Assembly (NCBI GenBank): GCA_020161215.1
Contig: JAIUOM010000015.1
Span: forward strand, 1-49,718
Source: Pseudomonadota bacterium
GTDB lineage: Bacteria > Pseudomonadota > Gammaproteobacteria > Burkholderiales > Burkholderiaceae_C
Direction of reading: 5' to 3'
DNA: 49,718 nt
In this document: positions 1 to 7,542 of the stretch, piece by piece
How positions within the stretch are numbered: position 1 is the stretch's first letter
How the letters are laid out: each line of letters opens with the position of its first letter
Notes under the pieces: generated by a model
What the model was told of the DNA's origin: nothing
Seen by the model: only the letters and a program-made list of their open reading frames with translations
Databases searched by the model: none
Program-made: the position numbers and the translations under genes

Positions 1-1
1 C

Positions 2-637
2 CCCGGCAGCATGGGCAAGGGCTACCCCGGCCACCGCGTGGCGGTGATCGACGACGACGGCCAGGAAACCCCCACCGGCGAGCCGGGCGAAGTCGCCATT
101 CACCGCCGGGACGTGCATGGCGCGGCCGATCCGATCTTCTTTCTGGGCTACTGGCACAAGCCCGACGCCACTGAGGCCAAGTTCAGCGGCGACTGGTGCC
201 GCACGGGCGACCTGGCGGTGCGCGATGCCGACGGCTACCTGTGGTACCAGGGCCGCGCCGACGACGTGTTCAAGGCCGCCGGCTACCGCATCGGCCCGGG
301 CGAGATCGAGAACTGCCTGGTCAAGCATCCGGCCGTGGCCAACTGCGCCGTGGTGCCCAAGCCCGATGCCGAGCGTGGCGCGCTGGTCAAGGCCTATGTC
401 GTGCTGACTCCTGATTTTGTAGCTGCCCGGGTTGATTCGGCGCTGACCAACGACCAATTTGATGCCCAATTGGTGGGCCAGCTGCAAGCCCATGTGCGCG
501 GCCAGCTGGCGCCCTACGAGTACCCGAAGGAGATCGAATTCATCGACGCCCTGCCGATGACCACCACCGGCAAGGTGCAGCGCCGCGTGCTGCGGGTGCA
601 GGAGGAAGAGCGCGCCCGCGCCACGCACCGGGGTTAA
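2..637 (+). CDS. Acyl-CoA synthetase (AMP-forming), C-terminal part
   Basis: The reading frame is open from the window edge, so the 5' end is missing. What remains is the C-terminal part of an ANL-superfamily acid-CoA ligase, which activates a carboxylic acid through an acyl-adenylate and transfers it to CoA. Visible motifs are GDWCRTGD followed by the hinge segment (DGYLWYQGRADDVFK), then AGYRIGPGEIE, and near the end MTTTGKVQRR, which carries the catalytic lysine of the adenylation half-reaction. The motif style resembles medium-chain/acetyl- or benzoate-CoA ligases, but the substrate cannot be read from this fragment. Around codons 130-160 there is an AT-richer stretch that looks like an in-frame repeat insertion (see the repeat entry). 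The downstream ABC genes start 125 bp later, so co-transcription is possible but not shown. Confidence 0.88.
   Translation, partial: PGSMGKGYPGHRVAVIDDDGQETPTGEPGEVAIHRRDVHGAADPIFFLGYWHKPDATEAKFSGDWCRTGDLAVRDADGYLWYQGRADDVFKAAGYRIGPGEIENCLVKHPAVANCAVVPKPDAERGALVKAYVVLTPDFVAARVDSALTNDQFDAQLVGQLQAHVRGQLAPYEYPKEIEFIDALPMTTTGKVQRRVLRVQEEERARATHRG
410..475 (+). repeat. Possible dispersed repeat inside the acyl-CoA synthetase frame
   Basis: Bases 410-475 are AT-richer than the surrounding codons and contain CTCCTGATTTTGTAGCTGCC. This resembles the core CTCCTGATT..ATAGC found on one strand of several intergenic repeat copies in this window. The segment is read in frame and adds roughly 20 residues between conserved ligase motifs. 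The match is by eye and imperfect. Confidence 0.35.
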
Positions 638-762
638 CCCGAGTGCGAGCGCCCCTGATCGGGCGCATCAGAAACCATGATTGGCGCCGCCGGGGTGCGG
701 CCGCTAGAGTGCGCCATCGGGAGGGTTCCCGGGCTCGGTTCACCTTGAAGGAGACTTATCGC

Positions 763-2082
763 ATGCGCCTCACCTCATTCGCACTCGCCCTGGGCCTCGT
801 GGGCGCCAGCCTGGCGGCGCAGGCCGGCACCGTGACCGTGCTGACCTCCTTTCCCAAGGAGCTGACCACGGCCTACCAAAAGGCGTTTGAAGCCGCCAAC
901 CCCGGCATCAAGCTGGAGATCCTGAACAAGAACACCGTCGCCTCCATCGCCTACGTGCGCGAGCTGCCGGCCGGCCAGCGCCCGGACGTGATGTGGGCCT
1001 CGGCCCCCGACGCCTTCGAGGTGCTGGCGCGCAACAAGCTGCTGGCACCCGCGCCCGACACGGTGAACCCGGCCGCGCCGGCCAAGATCGGCAACTACCC
1101 GCTGAACGACCCGCAAGGCCTGTACTACGGCCAGGCGCTGGCCGGCTACGGGATGATGTGGAACACCCGCTACCTGGCGGCGCACAAGCTCACGGCGCCC
1201 AAGGAGTGGCGCGATTTGACCAAGCCAGAGTACTTTGGCCACGTCGCCATTTCCTCGCCCTCGCGCTCGGGCACCACGCAGCTCACCGTTGAGACCATTT
1301 TGCAGGGCGAAGGCTGGGAAAAAGGCTGGACTCTGCTGCTGGAGATGATGGGCAACGTGGCCGCCGTCACCGACCGCAGCTTCGGTGTGCCCGACGGCGT
1401 GAACAACGGCCAGTACGGCATCGGCATCGTCATCGACTTCTTCGGCCTGGCCGGCAAGTACTCGGGCTTTCCGGTCGACTTTGTCTACCCCAGCATGACG
1501 GCGGTGGTGCCGGCCAACATCGGTTTGCTGGCCGGCGGCAAGAACGCCGAGGAGGCCAAGAAGTTCATGCGCTTCACCATGTCCAAGGAAGGCCAGCAAC
1601 TGCTGTTCGACCCCAAGATCAGCCGCCTGCCGATCCTGCCCTACAGCCAGCTCAAGGCGCCGGCCAACTACCCCGATCCCCAGGAGGTGGCCCAGCGCGC
1701 CAAGGTGCAGTTCGATTCCGACCTGGCCGAAGCCCGCTACCAGGTGGTCACCGGCCTGTTCGACCAGATGGTCACCTTCCGCCTGAAAGAGCTGCAGGGC
1801 AGCACCAAGGCGATCCAGGCGGCCGAGGCCGCCCTGAAGGCCAAGCCCAACCCGCGCGGGCGCGAGCTGGTGCAGCAGGCGCGCAGCCTGACCTACAGCC
1901 CGCTGGTGAGCGCGCAGAACGTCAAGGACGATCAGTTCCTGGAGCTGTTCCGCAAGAGCCGGCGCGATGTCGAGGTGTCCAAGCAGCTGTCGGGCATCGA
2001 GCAGCTGTGGGCCGACAAGGCGCGCCAGAACTACGCCCGCGCCACCCAACTGGCCACCGAGGCCCGTTCGCTCGCCAAATAA
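763..2082 (+). CDS. ABC transporter periplasmic binding protein, Fe(III)/AfuA-like family 1
   Basis: This 439-residue protein starts at the ATG preceded by AAGGAG at 748-753. The frame is open further upstream, but only this start gives a signal peptide (MRLTSFALALGLVGASLAAQA). The mature part begins GTVTVLTSFPKEL and contains PDVMWASAPDAFEVL and a type-2 periplasmic-binding-protein fold typical of iron(III), thiamine and phosphonate-type binding proteins (extracellular solute-binding family 1). It should capture the ligand in the periplasm for the permease and ATPase that follow. About 90 residues at the C-terminus form a Lys/Ala/Gln-rich, probably helical extension beyond the usual domain. 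The ligand is not identifiable: Fe(III), a phosphonate or another organic anion are all possible. Confidence 0.85.
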   Translation: MRLTSFALALGLVGASLAAQAGTVTVLTSFPKELTTAYQKAFEAANPGIKLEILNKNTVASIAYVRELPAGQRPDVMWASAPDAFEVLARNKLLAPAPDTVNPAAPAKIGNYPLNDPQGLYYGQALAGYGMMWNTRYLAAHKLTAPKEWRDLTKPEYFGHVAISSPSRSGTTQLTVETILQGEGWEKGWTLLLEMMGNVAAVTDRSFGVPDGVNNGQYGIGIVIDFFGLAGKYSGFPVDFVYPSMTAVVPANIGLLAGGKNAEEAKKFMRFTMSKEGQQLLFDPKISRLPILPYSQLKAPANYPDPQEVAQRAKVQFDSDLAEARYQVVTGLFDQMVTFRLKELQGSTKAIQAAEAALKAKPNPRGRELVQQARSLTYSPLVSAQNVKDDQFLELFRKSRRDVEVSKQLSGIEQLWADKARQNYARATQLATEARSLAK

Positions 2083-2117
2083 GCCCTTGCGGCGGCGGGG
2101 CAGGGCGCTGAGGGCTT
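2081..2117 (+). other. Intercistronic stem-loop between binding protein and permease
   Basis: AAGCCCT (2081-2087) pairs with AGGGCTT (2111-2117) around a GC-rich loop, directly at the stop codon of the binding-protein gene. There is no T-run, so it is not a classic terminator. In many ABC operons such a structure stabilises the binding-protein mRNA, giving it in excess over the permease; that role is inferred here. Confidence 0.45.
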
Positions 2118-2157
2118 GACGCCGCCAGCGCGCCGCCTTGGCGCCCGGACGCACCCC

Positions 2158-3897
2158 ATGAGCACTTCTTCCGCTTCAGGCGCCGCCGCGGCGGCCCTTC
2201 CCGCGGCACGGCCGCGCACCTCGCGCGAGCTCGGCCTGTGGCTGGCCTACGGGCTGATCGCCGTCTTCTTGATCGCCTTTCTGATCGTGCCCATCGGGCT
2301 GGTCATCTACACCGCCTTTGTCGACGAGGCCGGGGGGCTGACCCTGGGCCATTTCGGCAACTTCTTCGAGCAGACGATCTTCCGCGAATCCTTCGTCAAC
2401 AGCCTGATCGTGTCCTTGGCCAGCGTGGCGGTGGCGACGGTGATCGCCGTGCCGCTGGCCTACCTGACGGTGCGTTTCGAGTTTCGCGGCGCGCTGCTGA
2501 TCCAGACCCTGGGCGTGCTGCCGCTCATCATGCCGCCCTTCGTGGGCGCGGTGGCCATGCAGCTGATCTTCGGGCGCAGCGGCTCGGTGAACCTGCTGCT
2601 GAACGAGCATTTCGGCTTCACCATCCCGATCATGGACGGCTTGGTCGGCGTCACCTTTGTCGAGAGCATCCACTACTTTCCCTTCATCCTGCTGAACCTG
2701 GTGGCGGCCATGCGCAACATCGACGGCGCCATGGAAGAGTCGGCCCTGAACCTGGGCGCGCGCGGCTGGCGGCTGTTTCGCCGGGTGATTTTTCCGCTCG
2801 CCATGCCGGGCTACCTGGCCGGCGCCACGCTGGTGTTCGTGAAGGTGTTCGACGATCTGGGCACGCCGCTGGTGATGGGCGTGACCAACATGCTGGCCCC
2901 GCAGGCCTACCTGCGCATCACCTCGGTCGGGCTGGACGACCCGCAGGGCTACGTCATCAGCGTGATCATGATCGCCTTCTCGATCCTGGCGCTGTGGCTG
3001 GCCGCGCTGGTGATGAAGGGCAAGGACTACACCACCTTGCAAAAAGGCGGCAGCGCGCTGCAAAAGCGGCGCCTGAGCGGCTGGGAGTCGCTGCTGGCCT
3101 ACGGCTGGATTGGCGTGGTGCTGCTCATCACGCTGGCGCCGCACATCGGCATCCTGCTGATGTCCGTGGCCAAGGTGTGGAGCTTCTCGGTGTTGCCCGA
3201 CGCCTACACGCTGGAGCACTACGCCACGGTGTTCACCGATTCGCCGCAGATGATCGAAAACACGCTGCTGTACTGCGGCCTGGCCGCCGGGCTGGACATC
3301 GTCATCGGCACCGCCATCGCCTACATCATCCTGCGCACCCGGCTGCCGGGGCGGCAAATGCTGGACTACCTGGCCTCGGCGGCGCTGGCGATTCCGGGCC
3401 TGGTGCTGGCCATTGGCTACCTGCGGCTGTTTCGCGGTGTCAATCTGCCGTTTTCCGACACGCCCATGGTCAACACCTGGGTGCTGATCATGCTGGCCTA
3501 CGCCGTGCGGCGCCTGCCGTACGCGCTGCGCTCGTGCATGGCGGCGCTGCAGCAGGTGCATGTGTCGCTGGAAGAGGTGGCGCAAAGCCTGGGCGCGGGG
3601 CGCCTGTCCACCATCCGGCGGGTGGTGGTGCCGCTGATGGCCGGTGGCATGCTGGCCGGCTTTGTCACCAGCTTCATCACCGCGGCGGTGGAGCTGTCGG
3701 CCACCATCTTGCTGACCTCGGCGCAAAGCCAGGCGCCGATGAGCTACGGCATCTACCTGTACATGCAAAGCATCTCCGGCCGCGGCCCGGGCGCCGCGCT
3801 GGGCGTGCTGGCGGTGGTGGTGGTGGCCATTGGCACCTACCTGTCTCACCGCTTCGTCGAGCGCACCCGAGCCACCGTGGCATCCTCGCAACCGTAA
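2158..3897 (+). CDS. ABC transporter permease, fused two-domain (FbpB/SfuB type)
   Basis: A 579-residue inner-membrane protein with two homologous BPD_transp_1 halves, each of about six hydrophobic segments. Each half carries an EAA loop that docks the ATPase: the first around MEESALNLGARGWRLFRRV, the second around SLEEVAQSLGAGRLSTIRRV. Fusing both permease subunits into one chain is typical of Fe(III), thiamine and some phosphonate importers. The ATG at 2158 is chosen over the upstream in-frame TTG at 2116 because the first membrane segment then follows a short polar N-terminus. It lies between the binding protein and the ATPase, all in the same direction. Confidence 0.92.
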   Translation: MSTSSASGAAAAALPAARPRTSRELGLWLAYGLIAVFLIAFLIVPIGLVIYTAFVDEAGGLTLGHFGNFFEQTIFRESFVNSLIVSLASVAVATVIAVPLAYLTVRFEFRGALLIQTLGVLPLIMPPFVGAVAMQLIFGRSGSVNLLLNEHFGFTIPIMDGLVGVTFVESIHYFPFILLNLVAAMRNIDGAMEESALNLGARGWRLFRRVIFPLAMPGYLAGATLVFVKVFDDLGTPLVMGVTNMLAPQAYLRITSVGLDDPQGYVISVIMIAFSILALWLAALVMKGKDYTTLQKGGSALQKRRLSGWESLLAYGWIGVVLLITLAPHIGILLMSVAKVWSFSVLPDAYTLEHYATVFTDSPQMIENTLLYCGLAAGLDIVIGTAIAYIILRTRLPGRQMLDYLASAALAIPGLVLAIGYLRLFRGVNLPFSDTPMVNTWVLIMLAYAVRRLPYALRSCMAALQQVHVSLEEVAQSLGAGRLSTIRRVVVPLMAGGMLAGFVTSFITAAVELSATILLTSAQSQAPMSYGIYLYMQSISGRGPGAALGVLAVVVVAIGTYLSHRFVERTRATVASSQP

Positions 3898-3909
3898 CCA
3901 GGCACGCGC

Positions 3910-5004
3910 ATGCAAACCCTCCACAAAGTTTCACTCGAAGCGCGCCACATCAGCCTCGCCTACGGCGCCACCCCGGTGCTGCGCGACGTCACCCTGAAGA
4001 TCGAGCCGGGCGAGTTCTTTGCCCTGCTGGGGCCGTCCGGCTCCGGCAAATCGACGTTGCTGCGCCTGATTGCCGGCTTCAACCAACACCAAAGCGGCGA
4101 GCTGCTGGTGGATGGCAGGGACATCACCGGCGTGGCGCCGCACGCGCGCAACATCGGCATGGTGTTTCAGAACTACGCGCTGTGGCCGCACATGACGGTA
4201 TGGGACAACGTGGCCTTTGGCCTGGTCGAGCGGCGCGAGCCGCGCGAGCAGATCGGCCGCAAGGTGGGCGAGGTGCTGGAGCTGGTGGGCCTGGCCCAGT
4301 ACGCCCAGCGCCGGCCGGGGCAACTCTCGGGCGGGCAGCAGCAGCGCGTGGCGCTGGCGCGCACCGTGGTGATCGAGCCCAAGCTGCTGCTGCTGGACGA
4401 ACCGCTGTCCAACCTCGACAAGCAGTTGCGCGTGCAGATGCGCGAAGAGCTGAAGAACCTGCAGCGCAAGCTGGGCCTGACCACCATCTTCGTCACGCAC
4501 GACCAGGAAGAGGCCATGACCACCGCCGACCGCATGGCCGTGCTCGACAAGGGCGTGCTGCAGCAGGTGGGCTCGGCGGCGGGGCTGTACGACTTCCCGG
4601 TCAACCGTTTCGTGGCCGGCTTCGTGGGCACCACCAACCTGCTGGAAGGCCTGGTCACCGCCGTCAACGCCGAAACCGTGCGGTTCCACGCCCAGGGCGT
4701 GGGGGAGCTGACCTTGCCCAGCCCGCCGCACCCGCCGCGCGCGGGCAGCGCGGCGCTGGCTTTTCGGCCGCACCAGGTGGACATCCGGGTGCGCGACGAG
4801 CTGGCCGAGCCTTCGCGGGTGTGGGTCGAGGGGGTGGTCGAAAGCGCCGAGTTTCTGGGCGAGTTCTCGCGCTACCGGGTGCGCGTGGGCGAGGCGGCCC
4901 TGGTCAGCGACCAGCCGCACTACGCCGGCCTGTCGATGTTTCCGCCCGGCGCCCAGGTGCGCCTGGGCATCGAGCCCACGCAAGTGCGCTTTCTGGCCGA
5001 CTAG
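3910..5004 (+). CDS. ABC transporter ATP-binding protein
   Basis: A 364-residue ATPase that drives the importer. Walker A is GPSGSGKST (41-49), the Q-loop is VFQNYALWPH (about 86-94), the signature is LSGGQQQR (139-146), Walker B is LLLLDEP (159-165) and the switch histidine is H197 in VTHDQEEA. Residues from about 245 onward form a TOBE-like domain, as in the CUT/Fe/polyamine group. The gene starts 12 bp after the permease stop. Its stop codon TAG straddles the left boundary of the palindromic element at 5004: TA is the flanking dinucleotide and G is the first base of the element. Removing the element and one TA restores TAA, so the insertion preserved the protein end. Confidence 0.95.
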   Translation: MQTLHKVSLEARHISLAYGATPVLRDVTLKIEPGEFFALLGPSGSGKSTLLRLIAGFNQHQSGELLVDGRDITGVAPHARNIGMVFQNYALWPHMTVWDNVAFGLVERREPREQIGRKVGEVLELVGLAQYAQRRPGQLSGGQQQRVALARTVVIEPKLLLLDEPLSNLDKQLRVQMREELKNLQRKLGLTTIFVTHDQEEAMTTADRMAVLDKGVLQQVGSAAGLYDFPVNRFVAGFVGTTNLLEGLVTAVNAETVRFHAQGVGELTLPSPPHPPRAGSAALAFRPHQVDIRVRDELAEPSRVWVEGVVESAEFLGEFSRYRVRVGEAALVSDQPHYAGLSMFPPGAQVRLGIEPTQVRFLAD

Positions 5005-5166
5005 TACTGCAATCCCGAAGTATCGAAACATGAAATCGTGTCTTCGCACGCATGGCGGCGTTGCAAATCCTCGCCATAGCGATGGCTATTGCTGCGGTTT
5101 GCGTCTTGCCCTGCGCACGAATCCATCGATTTCATTGCGTTCCTCTACTTCCGGGTTGCAGTACTA
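5002..5166. mobile_element. MITE-like 161-bp imperfect palindrome flanked by TA
   Basis: The stretch 5004-5164 begins GTACTGCAA and ends TTGCAGTAC, and the two halves pair over almost their whole length. The left arm has CCCGAAGTA, TGAAATCG, CGCA.GGC, GCAAA and the right arm has their counterparts in reverse complement, with GCCATAGC and GCTATTGC meeting near the centre. TA lies on both sides (5002-5003 and 5165-5166). Excising one copy plus one TA joins GAC to TAAGCG, a clean gene end. Size, palindromy and TA flanks fit a non-autonomous element mobilised by an IS630/Tc1-type transposase. It carries no gene. It fills nearly the whole ABC-lysR gap, so it probably supplies or alters transcription signals. 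Confidence 0.65.
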
Positions 5167-5195
5167 AGCGCCCGCACGCCGCACCCCCCGGCACC

Positions 5196-6089
5196 ATGGA
5201 GATCTACCAACTGCGGGCCTTCGTGACCGCCGCGCGCCTGGGCAACCTGACGCGCACGGCCGAGGCGCTGCACCTGACGCAGCCGGCCATCACCGGCCAG
5301 ATCAAGGCGCTGGAGGAGGGCCTGGGCGTGACCTTGTTCGAACGCCGTCCGGGCGGCATCAGCCTGACGCGCTCGGGCGAACTGCTGCTGCCCGAGGCCG
5401 AGCAGGTGCTGAACGCCGCCGGCCGCCTGCAGGGCCGGGCGCGCGAGCTGCAGGGCCAGGTGGCCGGTCACCTGGTGGTGGGCATTCCCACCGACCCGGA
5501 GAGCTTGCGCCTGGGCTCCACCCTGGCCTGGCTGGCCGAGCAGTTCCCGCTGCTCGAGATCAAGACCCGCCAGGGGCCGGCCGAGGAGCTGCGCGACATG
5601 GTGGTCTCGGGCCTGCTGCCCACGGCTTTCTACATCGGCACCCAACTGCCGCGCGAGGTGGTGGGCGTGGCGCTGCAAACGCTGCACTACCGCATCGTCG
5701 GCGCGGTGCGCGAGCGCCAGGCGCTGCTGGCCGCCGACTGGCGCGAGCTGGCCGAGATGCCCTGGATCGGCGCCGCGCCGCGCCACCACCTGCACGTGCT
5801 GCTGCACGCGCTGTTCGCGCGCCAAGGCCTGGCGCCGCGCCACGTCATCGAATCCGACGAGCCCTCGCTGGCGCTCAGCCTGGCGCGCTCCGGGGCCGGC
5901 CTGACCCTGCTGCGCGAGGACCAGGCCATGCGCGGCAGCGAGGCGGGCGAGCTGGTGATCTGGCCGCACGCACGGGTTTCGGCCGATCTGGGCTTCGTGC
6001 ACTCTCGCGCCGCCGAGCACGACCCGGCGGTGGTGGCCGCGCTTTCGGCGGTGCGGCGGGTCTGGCATCTTCCGGCGGCGCGCGGATGA
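5196..6089 (+). CDS. LysR-family transcriptional regulator
   Basis: A 297-residue regulator. The start MEIYQLRAF puts the winged helix-turn-helix at residues 1-60 (GNLTRTAEALHLTQPAITGQIKALE is the HTH), followed by a LysR substrate-binding domain (about 90-290). An upstream in-frame ATG at 5052 lies inside the palindromic element and would add non-LysR sequence, so it is rejected. The gene follows the ABC operon in the same direction. Without the 161-bp element the gap would be about 30 bp, so it was probably part of that operon and likely controls the transporter in response to its ligand. The effector is not known. Confidence 0.9.
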   Translation: MEIYQLRAFVTAARLGNLTRTAEALHLTQPAITGQIKALEEGLGVTLFERRPGGISLTRSGELLLPEAEQVLNAAGRLQGRARELQGQVAGHLVVGIPTDPESLRLGSTLAWLAEQFPLLEIKTRQGPAEELRDMVVSGLLPTAFYIGTQLPREVVGVALQTLHYRIVGAVRERQALLAADWRELAEMPWIGAAPRHHLHVLLHALFARQGLAPRHVIESDEPSLALSLARSGAGLTLLREDQAMRGSEAGELVIWPHARVSADLGFVHSRAAEHDPAVVAALSAVRRVWHLPAARG

Positions 6090-6102
6090 AAAAAGGGATT
6101 CT

Positions 6103-6143
6103 GTCGGCGCCCATACATCCTGTGCAGCTACAAAAACAGTAGT
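6103..6143 (+). repeat. Dispersed intergenic repeat, family A copy 1
   Basis: This copy contains GTCGGCGCCCA, CCTG and CAGCTA in the same order and spacing as the copies at 19720 and 19853, followed by an A/T-rich tract. It lies between the lysR and aldo/keto reductase genes. Confidence 0.55.
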
Positions 6144-6200
6144 AAAAGGCCACTCAAGGCGGTCGCCACCTGGCCGCGCCAGCCCCGATAGACTCGGTGC

Positions 6201-7286
6201 ATGCCTACGAATCCGTCTCTTGATTTCACCCAGACCCTGGCCCTGGGCGCCAGCGACCTGCACGTCACTCCCATCTGCCTGGGCACCATGACTTTTGGCG
6301 AGCAGGTGGCCGAGTCGCCCGCCCACGCCATCCTGGACCGCGCGGTGGAGCGCGGTGTCAACTTCATCGACACGGCCGAGATGTACCCGGTGCCGCCCAG
6401 CGCGCCGACCTACGGCCACACCGAGGCCATCATCGGCCGCTGGCTGGCCGCGCGCCCCGGCGTGCGCCAGCGCATCGTGCTGGCCAGCAAGGTGGCGGGC
6501 CCCTCGCGCGGCATGCCTTGGGTGCGCCCGGCGCAGGGCATGACGGCGGCGGACATCGAAGCGTCGTGCCACGCCAGCCTGAAGCGCCTGCAGACCGAGG
6601 TGATCGATCTGTACCAGATCCATTGGCCCGAACGCCACGTGCCGGCGTTTGGCAACCTGTACTACGACCCTTGGCAGGAAAAGTCGCAGACGCCGATCCA
6701 GGAGCAGCTGGAGGCGCTGTCCAGGCTGGTGCAGGCCGGCAAGGTGCGCCACATCGGCTTGTCCAACGAGACGCCCTACGGTGTGCACGAGTTCGTGCGC
6801 CTGGCCGAGCAGCATGGCCTGCCGCGCATCGCCAGCACGCAGAACCCCTATTGCCTGATCAGCCGCGCCTACGACAACGGTCTGGACGAAACCTGCCACC
6901 GCCTGAACGTCGGCCTGTTGGCCTATTCACCGCTCGGCTTCGGGCTGCTGACCGGCAAGTACGACACCACCGGCATCCACGGCGCCGACGCGCCGCGCGG
7001 GCGCATGAGCCTGTTCGAGCGCATGAAGAGCCAGCGCTGGGGCCGGGAGGCGTCCTTGACGGCGGCGCGCCGCTACAACCAACTGGCGCGGGACCACGGC
7101 CTGACGCCGACGCAACTGGCGCTGGCCTTTTGCTACCGCTCCTGGCGCGTGGCCAGCACCATCATCGGCGTGACCTCGCTGGCGCAGCTGGACGAAGACC
7201 TGGACGCGTGGAGCGTGCCGCTGCCGGACGAGCTGCTGGCCGCCTGCGACGCCATCCGGCTGGAGATGCGCGACCCGGCGAATTGA
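6201..7286 (+). CDS. Aldo/keto reductase, Tas-like
   Basis: A 361-residue NADP(H)-dependent oxidoreductase of the aldo/keto reductase superfamily. The catalytic tetrad is visible: Asp and Tyr in DTAEMYPVPP (about 58-67), Lys in LASKVAG, and His in QIHWPERHVP. The insert PVPPSAPTYGHTE and the HWPERHVP..FG segment are typical of E. coli Tas-type members, which are longer than AKR1-like enzymes. The C-terminal TIIGVTSLAQLDEDL is the cofactor-binding loop. The physiological substrate is unknown. It is a single gene that converges with the cbb3 oxidase operon 32 bp downstream. Confidence 0.92.
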   Translation: MPTNPSLDFTQTLALGASDLHVTPICLGTMTFGEQVAESPAHAILDRAVERGVNFIDTAEMYPVPPSAPTYGHTEAIIGRWLAARPGVRQRIVLASKVAGPSRGMPWVRPAQGMTAADIEASCHASLKRLQTEVIDLYQIHWPERHVPAFGNLYYDPWQEKSQTPIQEQLEALSRLVQAGKVRHIGLSNETPYGVHEFVRLAEQHGLPRIASTQNPYCLISRAYDNGLDETCHRLNVGLLAYSPLGFGLLTGKYDTTGIHGADAPRGRMSLFERMKSQRWGREASLTAARRYNQLARDHGLTPTQLALAFCYRSWRVASTIIGVTSLAQLDEDLDAWSVPLPDELLAACDAIRLEMRDPAN

Positions 7287-7318
7287 GCGGCGGGCAGAAA
7301 CTTCGGCCTCAAAGACCG

Positions 7319-7534
7319 TCACCGCCCCTGCTGGGTGGGTGATCGCGACACCGGCACCTTCAGGATCCTCTCGCCAACGCCCGCCAGGGGCTCGTCGGCG
7401 TGGCGCGCGCCCAGCACGATCATCGTGACGCACGCCGCGACAATCAGCGCGAACAAGGTGATCGCCAGCCAGACCATGGGTTGGCGGTACCACCGCGCCC
7501 GCGCGCTCGGTCTGGCGGGAGCCGTCGCGCCCAT
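7319..7534 (-). CDS. Short FixH-like membrane protein at the end of the cco operon
   Basis: A 71-residue protein with a single membrane segment (VWLAITLFALIVAACVTMIVL, about 21-41) preceded by ARWYRQPM. The pattern, aromatic/basic residues then a helix then an ARHAD-like segment, resembles the N-terminal part of FixH, which assists cbb3 oxidase assembly in the cytoplasmic membrane. Typical FixH proteins are about twice as long, and the periplasmic domain is absent here. It begins 8 bp after the ccoP stop and is surely part of that operon. It may be a reduced FixH or a different small assembly/stability subunit. Confidence 0.6.
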   Translation of the reverse strand: MGATAPARPSARARWYRQPMVWLAITLFALIVAACVTMIVLGARHADEPLAGVGERILKVPVSRSPTQQGR

Positions 7535-7542
7535 GCCGGCCT

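Noticed and set aside
775-2154. Very long open frames on the strand opposite the ABC transporter, PhnN fusion, PilY1 and other genes
   Set aside because: They mirror real genes in GC-rich DNA; their translations are low-complexity His/Gln/Arg/Gly-rich and show no family motifs.
5052-5195. Upstream in-frame ATG for the LysR regulator
   Set aside because: The added residues come from the palindromic element and do not resemble a LysR N-terminus; the HTH begins right after the ATG at 5196.
763-6089. Naming the ABC system as a 2-aminoethylphosphonate or iron transporter
   Set aside because: Gene order (binding protein, fused permease, ATPase, LysR) would allow it, but the binding protein lacks motifs that decide between the ligands.
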